In this document: positions 1 to 5,366 of the stretch, in pieces
How the letters are laid out: the number at the start of each line of letters is the position of its first letter
How positions within the stretch are numbered: the first letter of the stretch is position 1
The notes under the pieces: model-generated
Told to the model about the DNA's origin: nothing
Seen by the model: only the letters and a program-made list of their open reading frames with translations
Database searches by the model: none
Source: Actinomycetes bacterium
GTDB lineage: Bacteria > Actinomycetota > Acidimicrobiia > Acidimicrobiales > Ilumatobacteraceae
Assembly (NCBI GenBank): GCA_023417265.1
Contig: JAEZFY010000045.1
Coordinates: 1-8,062, forward strand
Reading direction: 5' to 3'
DNA length: 8,062 nt
Position numbers and translations under genes: made by a program

Positions 1-550
1 GATAGAGGATCGGCATGTGGAGGTCGACGAGCGTCGCGTCGGAGCTCGACGGCAGCGTCGAGCTCTTCGCGGAGGGATCGTCCCCCACGAGCGCGACGGC
101 GCCGCCGTGGCGTGACGTGCCGGCGAACGCGGCGTGGCGCAGCGCGTCGCTGGCGCGGTCGAGGCCGGGCGCCTTGCCGTACCACATGCCCAAGATCCCG
201 TCGTACTTGCAGTCGTCGAGGGTGACCGCGAGCTGGCTACCCATCACGGCCGTGGCGCCGAGCTCTTCGTTGACCCCGCGCTGATGGTGCACCGGAAGGT
301 CGGGCAGCGTGGCCGCCGCCCGCTCGACCTCCTCGCCGAACATGCCGACGGGTGATCCCTGGTAGCCGCTGATGAACGCAGCCGTGTTGAGACCTTGGGT
401 GCGGTCGATGCGCAGCAGGTCGACCGGGAGCCGGGCGATCGCCTGCAGGCCCGAGACGAACACTTGCCCGCGCTCGGCGCGGTAGCGATCGGCGAGCTCG
501 TACGCCGGCACCGTGCCCGGTGCGGCGGGCTGCCGTGCGATGTCAGTCAC
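1..550 (-). CDS. Indolepyruvate ferredoxin oxidoreductase, fused type (N-terminal part, cut by window edge)
   Basis: This gene encodes the first 183 residues of a large thiamine-diphosphate enzyme that oxidatively decarboxylates aryl- or other 2-oxoacids to acyl-CoA and passes electrons to ferredoxin. I translated it by hand. The family-typical stretch GLNTAAFISGYQGSP lies at residues 53-67, GVNEELGATAVMGSQ at 92-106, KYDGILGMWYGKAPGLDR at 115-132, and AGTSRHGGAVALVGDD then AKSSTLPSSSD at 143-171. These belong to the N-terminal pyrimidine-binding domain of the single-chain enzymes of roughly 1,150 residues. The Glu pair at 95-96 probably includes the residue that activates the cofactor (family inference). 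The rest lies outside the window. I chose the GTG at 550 because a CATGAT hexamer sits six bases upstream. An in-frame ATG at 568 would add six residues (MRHDGC) and has only a weak GGCTGGA upstream. Substrate specificity cannot be judged from this piece. Family call is firm; start is less so. Confidence 0.88.
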   Translation of the reverse strand, partial: MTDIARQPAAPGTVPAYELADRYRAERGQVFVSGLQAIARLPVDLLRIDRTQGLNTAAFISGYQGSPVGMFGEEVERAAATLPDLPVHHQRGVNEELGATAVMGSQLAVTLDDCKYDGILGMWYGKAPGLDRASDALRHAAFAGTSRHGGAVALVGDDPSAKSSTLPSSSDATLVDLHMPILY

Positions 551-556
551 GCACCC

Positions 557-562
557 ATCATG
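557..562 (-). promoter_or_regulatory. Possible -10 element (CATGAT) for a leaderless oxidoreductase transcript
   Basis: CATGAT on the minus strand lies exactly six bases before the GTG at 550. It carries the A at position 2 and T at position 6 that matter most in actinobacterial -10 elements. Transcription would then begin at or next to the start codon. No -35 hexamer is convincing. The same hexamer and spacing precede the acetyltransferase ATG, which is the main reason for listing it. Confidence 0.3.
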
Positions 563-616
563 TCGCATTCCAGCCGGCGTGTGGTCACGCCCCCACCAGC
601 CGCGGCAATCGCTGGA

Positions 617-1072
617 TCAGGCCGAGCGGCGTGTGGTGTGCAAGTCGACGATCAGGTCGGTGCGCCCGCGGCCATGCTCGACCACGACGCACCCGAGTGC
701 CTCGCCGACCCGTCGCACGGCGCGGCTGCGGGCGGTCGAACGCAGCACGACGCGCGTGAAACCGAGCTGGATCGCCCGTTCGAGCGCCGCCCGGCCCAGT
801 GCGGTGCCGATACCGTGGCCGCGCCGGTCGGCGGCGACGGCGATCAGGGCGTGGCCGTGGGGGTCGATGCGCACGAGCCCGACGACCCGGCCGGCCTCGA
901 CCGCGGCCAGGCGAAAGCCCGACGGCTCGGCGAGCGCACGGATCAACGACGGGAACGGTTTCGGGTTGGCGGCCGCACTCGGCCCGAAGTACCGCCGTTC
1001 CGCGCTGAGTTCGGTGAGGAAGCGGGCCGCCCCGCGGTCGAGTGCCGGGTGATCGGCAGCGACGATGTTCAT
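617..1072 (-). CDS. GNAT-family N-acetyltransferase
   Basis: This encodes a 151-residue protein that probably transfers an acetyl group from acetyl-CoA to an amine on a small molecule or protein. The GNAT fold is recognised from the acetyl-CoA pyrophosphate-binding motif A, RRGHGIGTAL at residues 83-92, preceded by a beta strand (HALIAVAADRR, 74-84) and followed by a helix and the strand FTRVVLRS (105-112). The size is normal for a single-domain GNAT. The substrate cannot be predicted. I prefer the ATG at 1072, which is preceded by CATGAT and a six-base gap. The frame is open to a TTG at 1093, which would give seven more residues but has no ribosome site. It follows the regulator on the same strand with 63 bases between stop and start, and precedes the oxidoreductase by 66 bases. 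Co-transcription is possible, though each gene seems to have its own promoter-like hexamer. Confidence 0.85.
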   Translation of the reverse strand: MNIVAADHPALDRGAARFLTELSAERRYFGPSAAANPKPFPSLIRALAEPSGFRLAAVEAGRVVGLVRIDPHGHALIAVAADRRGHGIGTALGRAALERAIQLGFTRVVLRSTARSRAVRRVGEALGCVVVEHGRGRTDLIVDLHTTRRSA

Positions 1073-1078
1073 GGGCCG

Positions 1079-1084
1079 ATCATG
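1079..1084 (-). promoter_or_regulatory. Possible -10 element (CATGAT) for a leaderless acetyltransferase transcript
   Basis: CATGAT on the minus strand is followed by CGGCCC and then the ATG at 1072, so initiation about seven bases downstream would fall on the start codon. It is part of a 10-bp word, GCATGATCGG (1085 to 1076), that recurs just upstream of the regulator gene. There is no Shine-Dalgarno sequence here. No good -35 at 16-18 bases is visible; TTGGCC lies at about 20. Confidence 0.3.
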
Positions 1085-1135
1085 CACGCCCAAGGTGACG
1101 CGTGGGCCAACACGTTGTGACCAGCATGTTTCGGC

Positions 1136-1966
1136 TCAGACGAGCCAGCGCCGCACGGCCAGCCGCTCGGCGCTGTCGTCGCCGGGCACCGGGAGCTGGA
1201 CGACGATCCGTAGCGTCGGCCACTCCACGGGGGCGAGCTGCTGGTATTCGAACGTCAGCTCGCCGGCGTCGGGGTGCCGGAAGCGCCGCAATCGGGTCTC
1301 GAACCCGGACACGTCGTGCTCTGCCCACCAGTCGGCGAACTCGGCGCTCTCGTCCGCCAGCATCGATACGAGGGCGCGGAAGTCGCCGTCGCCGCGTAGG
1401 CCGGCCGCGCCGGCCCGGAACTCGGCGAGCGCCTGACGGGCGTGGATGTCCCAGTCGACGATCAGCTCGCGCGTGAACGGGTCGCAGAAGAGCACCCACA
1501 ACAGGTTCCGGCGCGGCGCGGCGAGCGTGGCCAGGCGTGGGTAGAGGCGCTGCTCGGCGGCGTTCCAGGCGAGGAAGTCCCAGCGCGGTCCGAGCACGTA
1601 GGCCGGGGCTGGTTCGAGCGCGGTGATCAGGCGCACCAGCGCCGAGGGTGCCTCGTCGGGGGCCTCGACGAGTCCGCCGTCGGTGGGGGGTTGGGCGAGC
1701 GCCAGGAGGTGATCGATGCCCGCCTCGTCGAGCCGCAGGGCGCGCCCGATCGATCGCAACACGTCGTCGGAGGCGTTGATCCGGCGGCCCTGTTCGAGCC
1801 ACGTGTACCACGTGAGCGACACCCCGGCGAGCAGGGCGACCTCCTCACGGCGCAGCCCCGGCGTGCGCCGGCGGGTGGCGTCGCGGGGGAGCCCGACCTG
1901 TTCGGGGCGCACCGCCTCGCGGCGGGCGCGCAAGAAGTCGGCGAGCTCGGCGCGGTAGTCGGTCAC
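1136..1966 (-). CDS. XRE-family transcription regulator with MmyB-like ligand-binding domain
   Basis: This encodes a 276-residue cytoplasmic DNA-binding regulator. The N-terminal part carries the typical run FLRARREAVRPEQVGLP (11-27), RRRTPGLRREEVALLAGVS (32-50), and WYTWLEQGRRINAS (53-66), which together make the helix-turn-helix. The motif DDVLRSIGRALRLDEAGIDHLLALA (67-91) closes the DNA-binding domain. Residues about 105-272 form the MmyB-like (PAS-related) ligand pocket, with YVLGPRWDFLAWNAAE at 123-138 as the best-conserved stretch; relatives bind fatty-acid-like ligands. Family members are often encoded divergently from an oxidoreductase they control. Here no divergent gene exists, since the next plus-strand start is 2.6 kb away, so the target is unknown and may include its own promoter. 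The start is a GTG at 1966, which gives the standard family N-terminus (MTDYRAELADFLRARR); there is no clear ribosome site. The length is normal and intact. Confidence 0.93.
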   Translation of the reverse strand: MTDYRAELADFLRARREAVRPEQVGLPRDATRRRTPGLRREEVALLAGVSLTWYTWLEQGRRINASDDVLRSIGRALRLDEAGIDHLLALAQPPTDGGLVEAPDEAPSALVRLITALEPAPAYVLGPRWDFLAWNAAEQRLYPRLATLAAPRRNLLWVLFCDPFTRELIVDWDIHARQALAEFRAGAAGLRGDGDFRALVSMLADESAEFADWWAEHDVSGFETRLRRFRHPDAGELTFEYQQLAPVEWPTLRIVVQLPVPGDDSAERLAVRRWLV

Positions 1967-1979
1967 GGGGCCCTATCCG

Positions 1980-1985
1980 ATCATG
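1980..1985 (-). promoter_or_regulatory. Possible -10 element (CATGAT) for the regulator gene
   Basis: CATGAT on the minus strand lies 13 bases before the GTG at 1966, which would leave a leader of about six bases. It sits within GCATGATCGG (1986 to 1977), identical to the 10 bases just before the acetyltransferase. Alternatively the shared 10-bp word is a binding site rather than a promoter. Confidence 0.25.
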
Positions 1986-1991
1986 CGCGGC

Positions 1992-2030
1992 GCACCACCA
2001 CCACGATCGGTTGCCGTCCGCGAGTGGTGC
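1992..2030. promoter_or_regulatory. Inverted repeat upstream of the regulator, possible operator
   Basis: GCACCAC at 1992-1998 and its exact reverse complement GTGGTGC at 2024-2030 flank 25 bases, placing the repeat 26-64 bases upstream of the regulator start. Centre-to-centre spacing is 32 bp, about three helical turns, so a dimeric or paired regulator could contact both arms on one face. Autoregulation by the MmyB-type protein is a reasonable guess only. The right arm overlaps a small hairpin at 2022-2038. Confidence 0.2.
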
Positions 2031-2075
2031 CCCCACTCCCAGGCACGGGCGGGCAACTTGGGCAAGGGCGTGCCT
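2022..2075 (-). terminator. Possible transcription end of the hydrolase gene (two hairpins, no U tract)
   Basis: Downstream of the hydrolase stop the minus strand has two inverted repeats. One is AGGCACG/CGTGCCT (2041-2047 with 2069-2075, 21-base loop). The other is GAGTGG/CCACTC (2022-2027 with 2033-2038, 5-base loop). Neither is followed by a T-rich run, so neither is a classical intrinsic terminator, but U-less hairpins have been proposed as terminators in actinobacteria. The adjacent G-run cluster on the template strand could add to pausing. Confidence 0.25.
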
Positions 2076-2134
2076 CGGCGGGTCAGGGTCGGCGGGTCAG
2101 GGTCGGCGGGTCAGGGAAGGTAGGGGCGGCAGGG
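2047..2134 (+). other. G-quadruplex-forming cluster (twelve GGG runs)
   Basis: The plus strand holds GGG or longer at 2047, 2051, 2060, 2066, 2080, 2086, 2094, 2100, 2108, 2114, 2123 and 2132. Loops within the first four runs are 1, 6 and 3 bases. Loops within the last eight are 3 to 6 bases. Both groups meet the usual G3+N1-7 rule, giving room for up to three adjacent quadruplexes. An 11-base gap separates the groups. The plus strand is the template strand for the hydrolase gene, so a folded structure would meet RNA polymerase at the gene's end. The motif is seen in the sequence; folding and function are inference. Confidence 0.6.
2075..2116. repeat. Tandem repeat, three perfect copies of a 14-bp unit
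   Basis: The unit TCGGCGGGTCAGGG occurs at 2075-2088, 2089-2102 and 2103-2116 without a mismatch. The rightmost copy contains the stop codon of the hydrolase (TGA at 2113 to 2111) and the first base of its final proline codon group. Because 14 is not a multiple of three, the TGA of each copy falls in a different minus-strand frame, so all three frames are closed within 31 bases. The array is probably a slippage product and may vary in copy number between strains. Confidence 0.9.
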
Positions 2135-4468
2135 TTGGCCGCGCAGGGCGCCGCAGGCCGGGAGCGCGGCAGGAATCGGCACGTCGAGCGCAACCACCGG
2201 GAGAACGACGCTCGACGGGTGATCGGCGTCGTGGGCGATCGTGACCTGCTCACCGCCGGCGATCGTGACGAACTCCCAGATCGCCCGGTTGCCGCCGGGC
2301 GCGTCGACGGCAAGGCGGATCCGCGAGCCCTCCCGGAACACGTGCGCGACCGGGAACAGTTCCACCCGCACCAGCTCGGGCGCGCCGGCCGGCAGGTCGG
2401 CGGCATCGGCCTCACGGTGCGTGTGCACGGGCCGCAACTCGGTGGAGGCGTCGGCGTCGAGAGCGCGCTGCGACGCGCGCAACCAGCCGCTCTGCACGTA
2501 CACCTCGTCGCCGGCGGGGGTCACTTCGCTGATCGTCACTTCGAGATCGGTGTCGGGCCACGGGCTCCCGTCGACGCCGCTCACCTCGATCCACAGGTCG
2601 ACCGAGCCCGAGCCGACGACCGCCGTGTCGGTGTCGAGCGGGTCGCTGACGAAGGCCGCGAACGTGCCCGGCCCACCTTGCAGCCAGCCGTACTCCACGT
2701 CGGCGGACCACACGCCGTCGCCGTCACCCTCGTAGAACGTCGGCGATGTGGCGTCGGGGAGCGCCAAGTAGCTCGTGGACTGCGGCCCCGGCAACAACAG
2801 CTCCGCCTCGGCCCGCGTCAAGAGACCGGGGACGCCCTGCTCGCCGCTCGGGAGGAGGTACCAGCGGGCGGGCTCGGCCGCGGGCACCGGCCAGCTGGCG
2901 AACCCGGCCTCGAACCGCGCCATCGGGGCGCCGTCCGGGTAACCCTCGGCGGCGCCTTGCTCGAACAGCACGCGGATCGGTGGCTCGGCCTCGAACGCAG
3001 CGAGCGCCTCGGGGAACGTCATCCCGGCGAAGCGGTTCTGGGCGGGGAGGGCGATGTCGGTCGTGCCGAAGATGCCTTCGGCGAGGATCGGGGCGACGAC
3101 TCGGGCGGCGTCGAGCGACGGGACCCGCGCGGCGACGTACAGGTCGAGGAACTCGACCCAGCGGGGGAACACGGCCGGGCTGATCGACTCGGTGTGCAGC
3201 CCGTTGACGAGCGTGGCGTAGAGGTGGTCGGTGCCGGTGAAGCGGTCGAGCATGGTCGCGAAGTGCCCGCCGGTCTGCTCGTCCTGCCACGCCCCGGCGA
3301 GGAACACCGGGACGTCGATCGCGTCGACGAACAGGCGCGGCGCGATCTCGGCGCCGAGCGCATCGGTCCAGAACGGGTTGGCGCCGATCTCGGCGACGAG
3401 GTCGGGGTTCTGCGAGCGCAGCGCCTGGTTGGCGGCGCACTGCTCGTCGCCGTCGGCGATCCGGTCGGCGGCCCATTCCTGGCCGGCCGGTTCGGCGTCG
3501 TCGAGGCGCTGCTGGGTCCACTCGACGGCAAACCCGGTGTTCAAGATGCCGCCCGGGTAGAGCGTCGACTGGTAGCTGTCGGCGATCACGCTGAGCGGCG
3601 TGATCGCGGCCAGGCTCGGTGGCCGGGTCTGGGCGACGAACAGCTGGCTGATGCCCGGATACGACACGCCCACCATGCCGACACGGCTCCCGTCGACCCA
3701 CGGCTGCGCGGCGACGACTTCGATCGCGTCGTAGCCGTCGAGCGATTGGGCGTACTCGAAGTAGCGGAACGAGCCGCCCGAGCAGCCTGTGCCGCGCATG
3801 TTGACGCCGACGTAGGCGTAGCCGAGCGCGGTCAGCAGCTGCGGAAAGCCTTGCGACTCGGGGTCGCCCGGCGTGTAGCCCGAGTATTCGACGACGGTGG
3901 GGTAGGGGCCGTCGGCGGCCGGGCCGGGAAGCCACACCGACGCCGCCAGCGTCGTGCCGTCGCGGGTCTCGAGGTAGTTGAGCGTGCCGGTGGAGCCGTC
4001 GGTGTCGAGTCGCTGCGTGGCGTAGAAGCTGGCGGGCGGGTGTTCGTCGCGCGCCAGCACGGTGACCGCAACGCTGCGCCCGCCGGGGGCCTCGGCGTGC
4101 AGCCGGGCCCCGCCCGTGAGCCCGCGGAACAGCGCCGCCCCCTCGGCATCGGCAGGCTGCTCGGCGATCACCGTGCCGGCCGCGTCGTACAGCTCGACCG
4201 GTCGCCCGGGCGGCGCACCCCAGACGGTCACCTGCTCGGTACCGGCGGCGATGTCGAGGTTGTACGGCGGCTCGGCATGGGTGGACGCAGTCGCCGCAAC
4301 GGGGGCGGTCGTGGTCGGCACCGGGGGCGAGGCCGTGGGCGCGGGCGCCGTGGCCGCCGGCGTCGGGGCCGTGCTCGACGGCGCGACGAGCGCATCGTTG
4401 GCGTCGTCGCTGCACGCCGCCGCGCCGAGCGCGATCACCACCAGCAGCGCAGCCCCGCGTCGTCGCAT
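2111..4468 (-). CDS. Secreted lipoprotein hydrolase of the CocE/NonD (peptidase S15-like) family
   Basis: This encodes a 785-residue alpha/beta-hydrolase, likely an esterase, amidase or X-prolyl peptidase acting outside the cell. A signal peptide (MRRRGAALLVVIALGAAAC) ends in a lipobox-like Cys at 19, so the protein is probably lipid-anchored. A Pro/Thr/Ala-rich linker follows (about 28-66), then a small beta-rich domain (about 68-138). The hydrolase domain starts near 155. The nucleophile is Ser269 in GVSYPG. The acid is probably Asp396 in AGAWQDEQTGG and the base His425 in NGLHTES. GVNMRGTGCSGG (221-232) is the usual oxyanion-side loop. Residues about 570-760 match the C-terminal jelly-roll domain of S15 enzymes, with LVRVELFPVAHVFREGSRIRLAVDAPG at 699-725. 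I chose the ATG at 4468 because it places the signal peptide at the N-terminus. The frame is open to 4660, but that 64-residue extension is basic, has no family features and crosses the divergent promoter region and start. The substrate is unknown; cocaine esterase and glutaryl-acylase relatives show how broad the family is. Confidence 0.92.
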   Translation of the reverse strand: MRRRGAALLVVIALGAAACSDDANDALVAPSSTAPTPAATAPAPTASPPVPTTTAPVAATASTHAEPPYNLDIAAGTEQVTVWGAPPGRPVELYDAAGTVIAEQPADAEGAALFRGLTGGARLHAEAPGGRSVAVTVLARDEHPPASFYATQRLDTDGSTGTLNYLETRDGTTLAASVWLPGPAADGPYPTVVEYSGYTPGDPESQGFPQLLTALGYAYVGVNMRGTGCSGGSFRYFEYAQSLDGYDAIEVVAAQPWVDGSRVGMVGVSYPGISQLFVAQTRPPSLAAITPLSVIADSYQSTLYPGGILNTGFAVEWTQQRLDDAEPAGQEWAADRIADGDEQCAANQALRSQNPDLVAEIGANPFWTDALGAEIAPRLFVDAIDVPVFLAGAWQDEQTGGHFATMLDRFTGTDHLYATLVNGLHTESISPAVFPRWVEFLDLYVAARVPSLDAARVVAPILAEGIFGTTDIALPAQNRFAGMTFPEALAAFEAEPPIRVLFEQGAAEGYPDGAPMARFEAGFASWPVPAAEPARWYLLPSGEQGVPGLLTRAEAELLLPGPQSTSYLALPDATSPTFYEGDGDGVWSADVEYGWLQGGPGTFAAFVSDPLDTDTAVVGSGSVDLWIEVSGVDGSPWPDTDLEVTISEVTPAGDEVYVQSGWLRASQRALDADASTELRPVHTHREADAADLPAGAPELVRVELFPVAHVFREGSRIRLAVDAPGGNRAIWEFVTIAGGEQVTIAHDADHPSSVVLPVVALDVPIPAALPACGALRGQPCRPYLP

Positions 4469-4474
4469 CGGCTC

Positions 4475-4480
4475 ATCGTG
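4475..4480 (-). promoter_or_regulatory. Possible -10 element (CACGAT) for the hydrolase gene
   Basis: CACGAT on the minus strand is followed by six bases (GAGCCG) and the ATG at 4468. This matches the spacing seen for CATGAT before the acetyltransferase and oxidoreductase, and matches TATAAT at positions 2, 5 and 6. There is no Shine-Dalgarno site, so a leaderless transcript is the simplest reading. The rest of the 112-bp divergent gap (4469-4580) has no clear operator. Confidence 0.25.
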
Positions 4481-4567
4481 GCACCGGGCCAACCACCGCG
4501 ACGGGTTCGGGTTTGCCCTACCCCGACGACGCCTACTAGCCGGATCGATCCTTGCGCGGCTCATACG

Positions 4568-4573
4568 TACCGT
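4568..4573 (+). promoter_or_regulatory. Possible -10 element (TACCGT) for the ABC operon
   Basis: TACCGT fits the actinobacterial TAnnnT pattern and lies seven bases before the ATG at 4581, which has no good ribosome site. That would make the ATPase transcript leaderless. An alternative is TTTGCC (4512-4517) with TACTAG (4534-4539) at 16-base spacing, which would give a leader of about 35 bases. Confidence 0.28.
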
Positions 4574-4580
4574 CGAAGCC

Positions 4581-5366
4581 ATGACGACACAACTGCTCCC
4601 ACCGCCCGGGATCGCCCCGGCGCACACTCGCCCGGCGGCCCGCGCGGTCGCCGCCACCAAGCGCTACGGCAAGGGCGACACCGCCGTGGTGGCGCTCGAC
4701 AACGTCACCGTCGACATCCCGCGCGGCCGCTTCACGGCGGTGATGGGCCCGTCCGGTTCCGGCAAGTCGACGCTGATGCACTGCCTCGCCGGGCTCGACA
4801 CGCTGACGTCGGGACACATCTTCTTGCACACCGCCGACGGCGACGACGTCGAGCTCGGCAAGCTCAGCGACCGCCAACTCACGAAGGTCCGCCGCGAGCA
4901 GATCGGTTTCGTGTTCCAGTCGTTCAACCTGCTGCCGACGCTCACCGCCAAGGAGAACATCCTCCTGCCGATGACGCTCGCCGGCGCCAAGCCCGACAAG
5001 GCGTGGGTCGACCACGTGATCACCACGGTGGGGCTCGGCCAGCGACTCAAGCACCGTCCGAGCGAACTGTCCGGCGGGCAGCAACAGCGCGTCGCTGTCG
5101 CCCGCGCACTCGCCAGCCGGCCCGAGGTGATCTTCGCCGACGAGCCGACCGGCAACCTCGACAGCCGCACCGGCGGCGAGATTCTCGACTTCATGCGCCG
5201 GGCGGTCGACGACCTCGGGCAGACGATCGTGATGGTGACCCACGACCCGAGCGCGGCCGCGTACGCCGACGAGGTGCTGTTCTTGGCCGACGGCCGGATC
5301 GTCGACACGATGGTGGCGCCCACCGCGGCCCGCGTGCTCGACCTGATGAAGGAGTTCCAGTCATGA
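4581..5366 (+). CDS. ABC transporter ATP-binding protein, MacB/LolD-like
   Basis: This encodes a 261-residue cytoplasmic ATPase that drives the permease encoded next to it. All nucleotide-binding motifs are intact: Walker A GPSGSGKST (56-64), Q-loop FQSFN (112-116), signature LSGGQQQR (163-170), Walker B VIFADEPTG (183-191), D-loop NLDS (192-195), and switch His221 in VTHDP. The sequence VFQSFNLLPTLTAKENILLP is typical of the MacB/LolD group, whose members power mechanotransmission rather than classical channel transport. The first 20 or so residues are a Pro/Ala-rich extension of no known role. I chose the ATG at 4581 because it leaves the normal family length. The frame is open back to 4062, but that part is antisense to the hydrolase. 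The stop overlaps the permease start (ATGA, 5363-5366), which implies one operon with coupled translation. Confidence 0.96.
   Translation: MTTQLLPPPGIAPAHTRPAARAVAATKRYGKGDTAVVALDNVTVDIPRGRFTAVMGPSGSGKSTLMHCLAGLDTLTSGHIFLHTADGDDVELGKLSDRQLTKVRREQIGFVFQSFNLLPTLTAKENILLPMTLAGAKPDKAWVDHVITTVGLGQRLKHRPSELSGGQQQRVAVARALASRPEVIFADEPTGNLDSRTGGEILDFMRRAVDDLGQTIVMVTHDPSAAAYADEVLFLADGRIVDTMVAPTAARVLDLMKEFQS
5349..5354 (+). promoter_or_regulatory. Strong ribosome binding site for the permease (AAGGAG)
   Basis: AAGGAG lies within the end of the ATPase gene, eight bases before the permease ATG at 5363. It is the only near-consensus Shine-Dalgarno site before any gene start in the window, as expected for an internal gene of an operon whose first gene may be leaderless. 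Confidence 0.85.

Noticed and set aside
1073..1093. TTG start at 1093 for the acetyltransferase
   Set aside because: No ribosome site precedes it and the added residues match no family feature; the ATG at 1072 has better upstream context. Kept as an alternative.
395..1120. A 241-codon open frame on the plus strand
   Set aside because: Overlaps the acetyltransferase and oxidoreductase on the other strand, both of which have recognisable family motifs; this frame has none.
2075..2116. CRISPR-like array
   Set aside because: The 14-bp units abut with no spacers, and no cas genes are present.
4062..4580. A 173-residue N-terminal extension of the ABC ATPase
   Set aside because: Antisense to the hydrolase N-terminus and unlike any ATPase extension; the ATG at 4581 gives the usual family length.
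4469..4660. A 64-residue N-terminal extension of the hydrolase
   Set aside because: It would bury the signal peptide and cross the divergent ATPase start. The lipoprotein signal begins at the ATG at 4468.
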